Under the pieces are notes generated by a model. The model was not told the origin of the DNA, did not search any database, and was given only the letters and a program-made list of their open reading frames with translations. A stretch of DNA of 64,000 bases from Tahibacter aquaticus. Its GTDB lineage: Bacteria; Pseudomonadota; Gammaproteobacteria; Xanthomonadales; Rhodanobacteraceae. Below are positions 17,119 through 25,199 of this stretch, piece after piece (the stretch's first letter is position 1; every line of letters begins with the position of its first letter). The DNA lies in assembly GCF_004363655.1 (NCBI RefSeq), contig NZ_SNZH01000007.1, positions 310,001-374,000 of the forward strand. The letters are read 5' to 3'. The position numbers and the translations under genes were made by a program.

Positions 17119-17613
17119 ATGGTAAAAAATGCACTTATGCTTATTGCAACATTGCTGGCGACCGCATACACCGGTTCCGCAGGCGCACAGTCCTGTGCCT
17201 CGCCCGCAACCATTCCCCTGGTCGCCAATATGCACCAGGTAAGCGGCACGACCTGTGCGCCGTCGGTCAACCAGCTGGGCACGCTCTGCGGCGCATTCAA
17301 CTCGCCGGAGAATGACGTGATTTACCGCGTCAACAAAGACAGTCTGACGGCTACGACGATTGCGCTGACGACGCCGGATGCGGGCTGGAATCCCGCATTT
17401 CTGTGGTTGTCAGGATCTTGCGGCGGCGGTGTTGCCTGCGCGGAAGTCGGCGACAACGCTGGTGCTGGCGGAACAGAGACCATGACGATTCCAGCGCCTC
17501 TTGGCATCTACTATCTGGTCGTAACATCCAGTCCGGGCAGCGGTGGTTGCGGTGCCTATACGATCGATGCGCCGCGGATTCCGGTGACTTTGAAAAGCTT
17601 CAATATCGACTGA
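17119..17613 (+). CDS. Small exported six-Cys protein, paralog 3
   Basis: This 164-residue protein is the most diverged copy. Its signal peptide (MVKNALMLIATLLATAYTGS...AGAQS) precedes the same six cysteines and the invariant core NQLGTLCGAFNSPENDVIYR. Later blocks are AGWNPAFLWLSGSCGGG, YYLVVTSSPGSGGCGAY and the tail IPVTLKSFNID. A GTG at 17116 directly precedes ATG 17119; AGGGGG at 17108-17113 is correctly spaced only for the ATG. A very strong bidirectional terminator separates it from the convergent isomerase gene. Function unknown. Confidence 0.76.
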   Translation: MVKNALMLIATLLATAYTGSAGAQSCASPATIPLVANMHQVSGTTCAPSVNQLGTLCGAFNSPENDVIYRVNKDSLTATTIALTTPDAGWNPAFLWLSGSCGGGVACAEVGDNAGAGGTETMTIPAPLGIYYLVVTSSPGSGGCGAYTIDAPRIPVTLKSFNID

Positions 17614-17625
17614 AGCGGCGATCCA

Positions 17626-17668
17626 GGCCCACAAAAAAACCACCGGTAACGGTGGTTTTTTTGTGGGC
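17626..17668. terminator. Strong bidirectional terminator between convergent genes
   Basis: GCCCAC, seven A residues and CCACCG (17627-17645) pair perfectly with CGGTGG, seven T residues and GTGGGC (17650-17668) around a GTAA loop. The stem is 19 bp, with an A-run on one arm and a T-run on the other. It would stop transcription from the secreted-protein genes on the plus strand and from the isomerase gene on the minus strand. Confidence 0.9.
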
Positions 17669-17701
17669 AGAAAGCCGGTGCGAGTAGCCGGGAACTGACT
17701 G

Positions 17702-18388
17702 CTACTTGACCAGCTCAGCCTTGTCGATCGTGATCGCGATCTTGGGCACATCGCCCGGCAGCGGGCCCTGGGCCGAGGTTTCAACGGCCTTCATCTTTTC
17801 CACTACGTCCAGGCCGCCGACGACTTTGCCGAATACGGCGTAACCATAGGTCATGCCGCTCTGGTCGCTGACATAGTCCAGGCGTTTGTTGTCGACCACG
17901 TTGATGAAGAACTGCGCCGTGGCCGAATGCGGGTCGTTGGTGCGGGCCATCGCCACCGTGCCCTTGAGGTTGGACAGGCCATTGTTGGCCTCGTTCTGGA
18001 TCGCCGGACGCGTGCGCTTCTGCGTCAGATCCTTGGTGAAGCCGCCGCCCTGGATCATGAAGCCGTTGATCACGCGGTGGAAAACGGTGCCGTTGTAGAA
18101 ACCGTCCTTGGTGTACTGGAGGAAGTTTTCGACTGACTTGGGCGCCTTGTCCGGATACAGCTCGATGGTGATGTCGCCCATCGACGTATGCAGAACAACC
18201 TGGGGATGGGCGGCCTTGGCCGGGTCTGCGGCGACGGCGGCTTCAGCCGGCTTGGCGTCGGTCTTGGGCGCGGCGGGCTTGGCTTCCGTCTTGGCCGCGG
18301 CGGGTTTGGCTTCGGTCTTGGGCTTGTCCTGGGCGACGGCCGACAGCGGCAGCAGCAAGGCGAAGGCGAGCAGATAGGGCTTCAGCAC
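17702..18388 (-). CDS. ppiA: Periplasmic cyclophilin-type peptidyl-prolyl cis-trans isomerase
   Basis: This 228-residue protein speeds proline isomerisation during folding of exported proteins. It has a signal peptide (MLKPYLLAFALLLPLSAVAQ) and an unusual linker of about 40 residues made of repeats of the form KTEAKPAA, KTEAKPAAP and KTDAKPAEA. The cyclophilin domain runs from about residue 62: VVLHTSMGDITIELYPDKAP, VFHRVINGFMIQGGG with the catalytic Arg in FHRVI, AMARTNDPHSATAQFFIN, and YAVFGKVVGGLDVVEKM. Cyclophilins of the PpiA/PpiB group are usually about 165-190 residues; the excess is the Lys/Ala/Pro/Glu linker. Location outside the cytoplasm is inferred from the signal peptide. Confidence 0.93.
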   Translation of the reverse strand: MLKPYLLAFALLLPLSAVAQDKPKTEAKPAAAKTEAKPAAPKTDAKPAEAAVAADPAKAAHPQVVLHTSMGDITIELYPDKAPKSVENFLQYTKDGFYNGTVFHRVINGFMIQGGGFTKDLTQKRTRPAIQNEANNGLSNLKGTVAMARTNDPHSATAQFFINVVDNKRLDYVSDQSGMTYGYAVFGKVVGGLDVVEKMKAVETSAQGPLPGDVPKIAITIDKAELVK

Positions 18389-18515
18389 GAAGAGACTCCT
18401 GAAAGTAGGGGGAACAATGATACGCGGCGCAGCCGGTGCGGGGCAGGGCGCGGCGCGAACGCGGCTCTGACCGGATGTATGCCAGCAGGTTCCGCGTGGG
18501 AAAGGCTGGCCGCGG

Positions 18516-20123
18516 TCAGAATTTCTCCGCGGCGCGCAGTTGCAGTTTCACGCCCAGATCTTTCAGGTATTCGCGCTCCTGGTCCAGATCGGTCACGGTC
18601 AGTGGATGCTGTTCCAGCCATTCGCGTCCGAGCTTCAGTTCGAGGCTGCGCTCGTCCGCGCGTACCGACAAGGCCGGCAGGCGATCGGCGCTGCGGGCAC
18701 GATGCAGCAACACGGCCAGGCGCAGCAAGGCGGTGATGCGCGCGGCAGTCCGGCGCGAACGGTCGGGCAGCGCAGCCAGCGCTTCCTGGTCAGGCTTGCG
18801 CCGGTGACAGCGCAGGACGGTGGCGAGGAAATCCTGTTCCTGCCGTGTGAAACCGGCCAGGTCCGAATGCCGCACCAGATAGGCACCGTGGACGTGATGC
18901 TGGCTGTGTGCAATGGCCAGGCCGATCTCGTGGATGCGCGCGGCCCAGCGCAGCCAGTCCAGCGCGTCGGCATCCAGATGCCAGGCATCGGCGGCCTGGT
19001 CGAACAGCAATTGCGCGGTGGCTTCGACCCGGCGCGCCTGGGCCCGGTCCACGTCGTAGCGGCGCATCAGCGCTTCGACGCTGGCGGTGCGCGGATCGCG
19101 TTGTTCGGCGCGGCCGATCAGGTCGTACAGCAGGCCTTCGCGCATGGCGGTTTCGCAGACTTGCATCTGCAGCAGACCCAGCGCAAAAAACGCGGCTTCA
19201 AGAATGGCGACGCCGCCGGCGATCACGCTCTGGCGTTCTTCCGACAGGCCGAGCAGGCGGATCTTGTCGATACTGCCCGCCGTCAGCAGTGCGTCGCGCA
19301 GACGCTCCAGGCTGGACACGGTGATGCCGCCGTCGCTCCAGCCATTGGCCTGCACAACGTTGCCGATGGCGCGAATGGTGCCGGAAGAGCCTATGGTTTC
19401 GCCCCAGCCATGGGCGCGGTAGTCGGCGGCGAACTGCTGCAGTTCGACACCGATCTCGGTCTGTGCCTGACGCCAGCGCTTGGCGGTGAGCTTGCCGTCG
19501 TCGAAGAAACGCAGCGTGCTGGCGACACAGCCCATCTGCAGGCTTTCGGTCTGCACCGCTTCCATGCCGGCACCGATGATGAACTCGGTACTGCCGCCGC
19601 CGATATCGATGCACAGACGGCGCTCGCGCGATTCGGGCAGGCCGTGCGCCACGCCGAGATAGATCAGGCGCGCCTCCTCGCGTCCGGAGACGACTTCTAT
19701 CGGGTGGCCCAGCGCCGTTTCCGCGGGTAGCAGGAAGGCGTGCGGCACGCTCATGCGGCGCACGGTGTTGGTGGCGACCGCGCGTACGCGTCCCGGCGGC
19801 AGGGCGCGCAGGCGCTGGCCGAAGCGGGCCAGGCAGGCCAGCGCGCGATCGCGCCGCGCACTGTCGAGGCTGCCATCGCGATTCAGGCCGGCAGCCATGC
19901 GCACGCTGTCGCGCAGGCGGTCGATCACACGCAACTCGCCGTGCTGATAGCGCGCCACGACCATATGAAAACTGTTCGATCCCAGATCGACCGCCGCTAG
20001 CAGTTCGCCGTCCTGGATGGGCTTCTGGCCGTTGGGCAAGGGAACCTCGGCAGCTGGTAGTCCGGCGGATTCTGCCACGCCTGTCGCAGGCAATGGCGAA
20101 TCCGCCGCGCGTACTACATGCAC
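18516..20123 (-). CDS. ppx: Exopolyphosphatase
   Basis: Ppx removes terminal phosphate from polyphosphate and may also act on pppGpp. The 535-residue product belongs to the ASKHA ATPase fold, with phosphate-loop blocks LLAAVDLGSNSFHMVVARY near residue 42 and LCIDIGGGSTEFIIG near residue 168. A C-terminal HD-like helical part follows (WAARIHEIGLAIAHSQHHVH). The start used is GTG 20123, overlapping the ppk1 stop by 10 nt. The first 40 residues are Pro/Ala-rich and a later start is possible. It is the last gene of the phoB-phoR-pstS-like-ppk1-ppx run, so synthesis and breakdown of polyphosphate are encoded together under phosphate-responsive control (inference). Confidence 0.93.
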   Translation of the reverse strand: MHVVRAADSPLPATGVAESAGLPAAEVPLPNGQKPIQDGELLAAVDLGSNSFHMVVARYQHGELRVIDRLRDSVRMAAGLNRDGSLDSARRDRALACLARFGQRLRALPPGRVRAVATNTVRRMSVPHAFLLPAETALGHPIEVVSGREEARLIYLGVAHGLPESRERRLCIDIGGGSTEFIIGAGMEAVQTESLQMGCVASTLRFFDDGKLTAKRWRQAQTEIGVELQQFAADYRAHGWGETIGSSGTIRAIGNVVQANGWSDGGITVSSLERLRDALLTAGSIDKIRLLGLSEERQSVIAGGVAILEAAFFALGLLQMQVCETAMREGLLYDLIGRAEQRDPRTASVEALMRRYDVDRAQARRVEATAQLLFDQAADAWHLDADALDWLRWAARIHEIGLAIAHSQHHVHGAYLVRHSDLAGFTRQEQDFLATVLRCHRRKPDQEALAALPDRSRRTAARITALLRLAVLLHRARSADRLPALSVRADERSLELKLGREWLEQHPLTVTDLDQEREYLKDLGVKLQLRAAEKF

Positions 20124-22201
20124 AACTGGGCCAGCAGGGACAGCTGGGCCGAATGCGGCATCTCTTCGCCGGGCTCGGTGCGTATGTAGCTGCCGTCGGC
20201 CTGCAGCAGCCAGGCCTGGGTATTGTCGGCGAGGAAATTCGCCAGCGCCTCGTCGTAGACGCGCTTGGCCAGTTGCGGATCGTCGATGGGGAAACAGGTT
20301 TCGATCCGGCGCAGCAGGTTTCTTTCCATCCAGTCGGCGCTGGCGCAGTAGATTTCCGCTGCGCCGTCATTGGCGAACCAGTACACGCGGCTATGCTCGA
20401 GAAAGCGGCCGATGACGGAACGTACGCGGATATTTTCCGATACGCCCGGAATGCCTGGTCGCAGTGCGCAGGCACCGCGCACGATAAGGTCGATCTGTAC
20501 GCCGGCGCTGGATGCGGCGTAGAGCTGCTGGATCACGCCGGCTTCGTTCAGTGCGTTCATCTTGGCGATGATGCGCGCGGGACGGCCGGCCTGGGCATGG
20601 GCCATTTCCCGCTCGATCTTCTGCAACAGCCCCTTGTGCAGGGTAAACGGCGACTGCAGCAGACGCTTGAGCTTGATCGCCGTGCCCAGCCCGGACAATT
20701 GCTGGAACATCTTGTGCACGTCCTCGCCGATGTCCGCATCGGCCGTCATCAGGCCGAAGTCGGTATACACGCGCGAGGTGATCTGGTGGTAGTTGCCGGT
20801 AGATAAATGCACATAGCGGCGAAGGCGGCCTTGTTCGCGCCGTACGATCAGCAGCATCTTGGCGTGGGTCTTGTAGCCGACCACACCGTAGACGACCTGC
20901 ACGCCCGCTTCCTGTAGTCGATTGGCGAGGCGGATATTCGCCTCCTCGTCGAAGCGCGCACGCAGCTCGACCACGACCGTCACGTCCTTGCCGTTGCGTG
21001 CCGCGTCGATGAGGTGGTTGACCAGCGGGGAATGATCGCCGACGCGGTACAGCGTCTGCTTGATCGCCAGCACGTCGTTGTCCTGGCTGGCCTGGCGCAC
21101 CAGTTCCATCACCGCAGCGAAGGACTCGAACGGATGGTGCATCAGCACATCCTGTTCGCGCACCACGTCGAGCACGCTGGTCACGTTGGCCAGTGCCGGC
21201 GCCACGCGCGGACTGAATTTGGGGAACTTCAGGTCAGGCCGGTCGACCTGGTCGTAGATCGCGTTGATGCGATTGACATTGACCGGGCCGGCGCAGCGAT
21301 AGATGTCCTGTTCGGTCAGGCCGAAATTGGCCATCAGCATTTCGGTGATGGACTTCGGACAGGTTTCGGCGATTTCCAGCCGCACCGGATGCGCATAGCC
21401 GCGGCCGATCAGTTCGTCCGACAGCGCCGTGGCGAGGTTTTCCACTTCGTCCTCGTCCACCACCAGTTCGCTGTTGCGGGTGACGCGGAACTGGTAGGAG
21501 CCTTCCACGCGCATGCCCGGGAACAGCTCGTCGATGAACTGCTGCAGGATGCCCGACAGAAAGACGAAGTCGTACGGCGACTCGGCCACTTCGGCCGGCA
21601 AGCGAATGATGCGCGGCAGCGAGCGCGGCGCGCGCACCAGGGCCATGTGTCCTTCGCGGCCGAACGCGTCCTTGCCCTTGAGCACCACGGCAAGATTGAG
21701 GCTCTTGTTGAGGATGCGCGGAAACGGGTGGGCCGGGTCCAGCCCCAGCGGCGACAGCACCGGCAGGATCTCGTTCTGGAAGTAGCCTTGCAGCCAGCGT
21801 TTCTGCTTCACCGTCCACTTGTCGCGGGTGACGAAGCGGATGCCTTCTTCGCCCAGCGACGGCAGCAGAACATCGTTCCAGAAATCGTACTGCGCACGCA
21901 CCAGTTCCAGCGAACGGGCGCGGATACGCGTTAGCAGTTCGACCGGCGCCATGGCGTCGGGGCCGGGCATGGGCGTGTTCAGCAGCAATTGCTGCTTGAG
22001 TACGGCGACGCGCACTTCGAAGAACTCGTCCAGGTTGCTGTTGGAGATGCACAGGTAGCGCAGGCGTTCCAGCAGCGGCACGCGCTCGTCCTGAGCCAGG
22101 GCAAGTACGCGGAAATTGAATTCGAGCTGGGCCAACTCGCGGTTGATGTAGAGCGCAGGATCGCTCAGGTCGCGGGTCAGGTTGCCGGTGAGCAGGGTCA
22201 T
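20114..22201 (-). CDS. ppk1: Polyphosphate kinase 1
   Basis: Ppk1 polymerises the gamma phosphate of ATP into polyphosphate. The 695-residue length is typical. Family blocks in order are NRELAQLEFNFRVLALA (N-terminal domain), VEGSYQFRVTRNSELVVDED, MHHPFESFAAVMELVRQAS, GYKTHAKMLLIVRRE with the His that becomes phosphorylated in the family, and VHLSTGNYHQITSRVYTDFG in the C-terminal phospholipase-D-like half. A third block is VRSVIGRFLEHSRVYWFAND. The start overlaps the stop of the PstS-like gene as ATGA and its own stop overlaps ppx, so translation of the three is coupled. Confidence 0.96.
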   Translation of the reverse strand: MTLLTGNLTRDLSDPALYINRELAQLEFNFRVLALAQDERVPLLERLRYLCISNSNLDEFFEVRVAVLKQQLLLNTPMPGPDAMAPVELLTRIRARSLELVRAQYDFWNDVLLPSLGEEGIRFVTRDKWTVKQKRWLQGYFQNEILPVLSPLGLDPAHPFPRILNKSLNLAVVLKGKDAFGREGHMALVRAPRSLPRIIRLPAEVAESPYDFVFLSGILQQFIDELFPGMRVEGSYQFRVTRNSELVVDEDEVENLATALSDELIGRGYAHPVRLEIAETCPKSITEMLMANFGLTEQDIYRCAGPVNVNRINAIYDQVDRPDLKFPKFSPRVAPALANVTSVLDVVREQDVLMHHPFESFAAVMELVRQASQDNDVLAIKQTLYRVGDHSPLVNHLIDAARNGKDVTVVVELRARFDEEANIRLANRLQEAGVQVVYGVVGYKTHAKMLLIVRREQGRLRRYVHLSTGNYHQITSRVYTDFGLMTADADIGEDVHKMFQQLSGLGTAIKLKRLLQSPFTLHKGLLQKIEREMAHAQAGRPARIIAKMNALNEAGVIQQLYAASSAGVQIDLIVRGACALRPGIPGVSENIRVRSVIGRFLEHSRVYWFANDGAAEIYCASADWMERNLLRRIETCFPIDDPQLAKRVYDEALANFLADNTQAWLLQADGSYIRTEPGEEMPHSAQLSLLAQLCM

Positions 22202-23118
22202 TGCAATTGCCTCAGTTGCTCGTTCGCATGCTGCGGCGACAGGCCGAAAAGGCCCTGGCGCCGGACCAGATCCTGGCCCGCCGGGCCGAGGACGTAGCGT
22301 AGAAAGGCTGCCGTTGCCGGGTCGGCCCGGCCGTCGGCGCCGTGGTTGAAATACAGATACAACGGTCGTGCCAGAGGATAGCGTCCGGAAATGACGCTTG
22401 CCGCATCGGGCAGCACGGCGGCTTGGTCGTGCGCCGGCTGCAGCGCGACCAGCCGCACCAGGCCGTTGGCATGGGCCAGGCTGGCGTAGCCGATGGCACG
22501 GGGGTGCTGCGCAACCGCGGCGACCACGGCGCCGGCACCGGGGAACTGCACCACGTCGGCACGGTAGCTGCCGCCGCAGAATGCGGCATTCTGAAAAAAT
22601 TCATAGGTACCCGACGACGTATTGCGGCCCAGGCGCAGCAGCGCCTGCGGTTGCACGGTGTTTACGTCGAGCTGGTCCCAGCGCAGCAGGGGTGTGCCGG
22701 CGCAGCTGCCGCCGTCGGCCCAGATCTGGGCCAGCTGCGCCAGGCTGAGCTGGGACAGCGGATTGTCCGGATGGACGAAAACGGCGACGGCATCGAAGCC
22801 AATCTGTACCTGGCCGGGCGAGCTGCCGCGGCGTGCGCGGTAGGCGGCCTCCTCGGCGGGGTTCATGCTGCGGCTCATCGGGCCCAGGTCGGCACGGCCT
22901 TCGGCCAGCGCGGGCAGGGCAGCGGCTGAGCCTGGTGTCTGGATCTGGAAGCGCAGCTGCGGCTGCTCCTGTGCATAGGCCTGGGCCAGTGCCTGCATCA
23001 GTTCGCCTAGAGTGTCGGAACCAACGCTGGTCAATTGCGCAGCTGTGGCCATGGTCGCTGCACTGGTAAGCGCCAGCAGCAGCACGACGCAGCGGGCCAG
23101 CCAGCGGCGGCGGTGCAT
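22198..23118 (-). CDS. PstS-like phosphate-binding periplasmic protein
   Basis: This 306-residue protein has a signal peptide (MHRRRWLARCVVLLLAL...MATA) and the PstS/PBP-like fold: LTSVGSDTLGELMQALAQAY, then GSAAALPALAEGRADLGPMS (the phosphate-binding region), QIGFDAVAVFVHPDNP, and TSSGTYEFFQNAAF. PstS proteins bind phosphate for an ABC importer, but no pstCAB genes lie in this window. ATG 23118 is inside the phoR stop codon (TGATG); an upstream in-frame extension to 23214 lies wholly within phoR and is ignored. Its place between phoR and ppk1, coupled to both, suggests a role in sensing or delivering phosphate within this regulon. Alternative: a standalone phosphate scavenger. Confidence 0.85.
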   Translation of the reverse strand: MHRRRWLARCVVLLLALTSAATMATAAQLTSVGSDTLGELMQALAQAYAQEQPQLRFQIQTPGSAAALPALAEGRADLGPMSRSMNPAEEAAYRARRGSSPGQVQIGFDAVAVFVHPDNPLSQLSLAQLAQIWADGGSCAGTPLLRWDQLDVNTVQPQALLRLGRNTSSGTYEFFQNAAFCGGSYRADVVQFPGAGAVVAAVAQHPRAIGYASLAHANGLVRLVALQPAHDQAAVLPDAASVISGRYPLARPLYLYFNHGADGRADPATAAFLRYVLGPAGQDLVRRQGLFGLSPQHANEQLRQLQ

Positions 23119-24434
23119 CAGCCCAGTTCCTCGCTGGTAGCCGGCTGCAGCGCGCGTTCGTTGTCGAACACACAGGCGAAGGTGCTGCCGACGCCAACTT
23201 CGCTCTCGATGCACAGCTTGGCCTGGTGCAGCTGCAGCACGTGCTTGACGATGGAAAGCCCCAGCCCGGTGCCGCCGGTATCGCGCGAGCGGCTGCTGCT
23301 GACACGATAAAAACGTTCGGTGATACGCGGCAGATGATTGGGCGCAATGCCCTGGCCGGTGTCGGTGACGGAAAATACCGGCTGCTCGCCGCGCAGTTCC
23401 CAGCGCAGCTGGATACGGCCGCCGGCCGGCGTATAGCGCACGGCGTTGCTGACCAGGTTGGAGAAGGCGCTATGCAATTCCTTGGGCGAGCCGCTCAGAT
23501 CGAGTTCGCTGCGGATTTCCATCACGATCGTGTGGCGGCCCAGGCTGAGTGCTTCCGCTTCGCGGCGCAAGGTCTGCATCATGCCCGGCATGGAGACGCG
23601 CTCTTCCGGCAGGCTGTCCTGTGCTTCCAGGCGCGAGATGGTCAGCAGGTCTTCCACGATCTGGGTCATACGCCGCGACTGCGTGCGCAATTCCATCAGC
23701 ATGGGTTCCAGCTCTGGCGACTGGTCCGGCTCGATCAGGTCGAGATAGCCGTGCACTACGGTCAGCGGCGTGCGCAGTTCGTGCGAGACGTTGGCGACGA
23801 AATCGCGCCGCATCTGCTCCAGCTGCATCAGCTTGGACATGTCGCGCGCGACCAGCAGGCGCTGGCCCTGGCCGTAGGGAATGATGCGCAGGCCCAGCCG
23901 CAGCGCGTCGTCGCCAGGCGCCGGCACGTCCATCAGCGGTTCGCTCCAGTCGCCGCCCTGCAGCCATCGCGTCACACGTGGAGAACGCACCAGATTGGAA
24001 AAATGACCGGACAGGTCGTGCGGATAGCTCAGTCCCAGCAGACGGGTGGAGGCGTCGTTGAACCAGAGGATGACGCCGTCGGCGTCGAGCACTACGGTCG
24101 CATCGGGCAGTGCAGCCGCGGTGTTGCGGAATGCCCGCAATACCTGCACCAGGCGGCGGCGGCGCTCGGTATCGCTGCGCTGGCGGCGCAGCTGGATGCG
24201 GTAGAGCGCGCCCCACAGGCCGGCATCGTCCACCGGCGCAAGGCGCGAGCGGCCCTGCAGCCAGTGGCCGAACTGGCGCAGGCGCCAGAGCAGGTAGACC
24301 AGTGCAGCCAGGGTGGCGGCGAACAGCCACCATGCCAGCCCGCCCAGGGCCAGGCCCAGCACCAGTGCCAGCAGCAGGCCGCCGCTGATGCGCCAGAGGC
24401 TGACCTGCAGTGCTCGATCCAGGCGCGCGTTCAT
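23118..24434 (-). CDS. phoR: Phosphate regulon sensor histidine kinase
   Basis: PhoR phosphorylates PhoB when phosphate is scarce. The 438-residue protein has two N-terminal membrane segments near residues 12-50, a PAS-type segment (LPDATVVLDADGVILWFNDA, residues ~94-113), the HisKA box RDFVANVSHELRTPL with the phosphorylated His near residue 218, and HATPase blocks NAVRYTPAGGRI, FSVTDTGQGIAPNHLPRI and DTGGTGLGLSIVKHV. The short double membrane anchor without a big periplasmic domain is typical of PhoR. It starts 28 nt after phoB and overlaps the PstS-like gene. Confidence 0.95.
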   Translation of the reverse strand: MNARLDRALQVSLWRISGGLLLALVLGLALGGLAWWLFAATLAALVYLLWRLRQFGHWLQGRSRLAPVDDAGLWGALYRIQLRRQRSDTERRRRLVQVLRAFRNTAAALPDATVVLDADGVILWFNDASTRLLGLSYPHDLSGHFSNLVRSPRVTRWLQGGDWSEPLMDVPAPGDDALRLGLRIIPYGQGQRLLVARDMSKLMQLEQMRRDFVANVSHELRTPLTVVHGYLDLIEPDQSPELEPMLMELRTQSRRMTQIVEDLLTISRLEAQDSLPEERVSMPGMMQTLRREAEALSLGRHTIVMEIRSELDLSGSPKELHSAFSNLVSNAVRYTPAGGRIQLRWELRGEQPVFSVTDTGQGIAPNHLPRITERFYRVSSSRSRDTGGTGLGLSIVKHVLQLHQAKLCIESEVGVGSTFACVFDNERALQPATSEELG

Positions 24435-24462
24435 GCGGCCGGCGGCGCGGCGGCGGGGGCGC

Positions 24463-25152
24463 TCAGGGCGTTACCGAGAAGCGATAGCCGGCGCCGCGTA
24501 CGGTCTGCACCAGGTTTTCCAGTTTGTACGGCTCCAAGGTCTTGCGCAGGCGGCGGATATGCACGTCGACCGTGCGTTCTTCCACATAGACGCTGCCGCC
24601 CCAGACCTGGTCCAGCAGCTGGCTGCGCGAGTAGACGCGCTCGGCATGGGTCATGAAGAAATGCAGCAATCGGTATTCGGTAGGGCCGATCTGCACCGAC
24701 TGCTCGCCGGCATAGACGCGGTGCGCGGCGCCGTCGATGCGCAGGCCGCCCTGCTCGATCACGCCGTCGCCTTCGTCGCCGTGGGTGCGGCGCATGACAG
24801 CCTTGATGCGAGCGATCAGCTCGCGCGCGGAGAATGGCTTTACCACGTAGTCGTCGACACCGGCATCCAGTCCGTTGACCCGGTCGCCTTCCTCGCCGCG
24901 GGCGGTGAGCATGATGATGGGAACTTCGCGGGTCAGATCTTCCTTGCGCAGACGGCGCGCGTATTCCAGGCCGCTCATGCCCGGCAGCATCCAGTCGAGC
25001 AGGATCATGTCGGGTACGCGCTCGGCAATGGCGGACTGGGCGATACGCGCGTCGGCAGCATGGACCGGATCCATGCCGGCCTTGCGCAGGGCGAAGGCGA
25101 CCATATCGCGGATCGCCGTTTCGTCTTCAACGATAAGAATGCGTTTTTGCAC
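24463..25152 (-). CDS. phoB: Phosphate regulon response regulator
   Basis: PhoB is an OmpR-class transcription factor activated by PhoR. The 229-residue product starts [18 protein letters not shown] at a GTG codon. The receiver domain has the Asp in [15 protein letters not shown] (near residue 53) and the switch Lys in [17 protein letters not shown] winged-helix C-terminal domain follows ([39 protein letters not shown]). The Shine-Dalgarno ahead of the GTG is weak. The gene heads the tight phoB-phoR-pstS-like-ppk1-ppx run. A 47-nt gap separates it from the upstream bepA-like gene and contains one CTGTCAT Pho-box half-site. Confidence 0.96.
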   Translation of the reverse strand: MQKRILIVEDETAIRDMVAFALRKAGMDPVHAADARIAQSAIAERVPDMILLDWMLPGMSGLEYARRLRKEDLTREVPIIMLTARGEEGDRVNGLDAGVDDYVVKPFSARELIARIKAVMRRTHGDEGDGVIEQGGLRIDGAAHRVYAGEQSVQIGPTEYRLLHFFMTHAERVYSRSQLLDQVWGGSVYVEERTVDVHIRRLRKTLEPYKLENLVQTVRGAGYRFSVTP

Positions 25153-25199
25153 GGTTGTCCGCAGGTTGCGCCGCGGCGCGACGCTTTCATGACAGCGGC

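Noticed and set aside
18540-19730. A 396-codon open frame on the plus strand
   Set aside because: Antisense to ppx, with no ribosome site or family motif.
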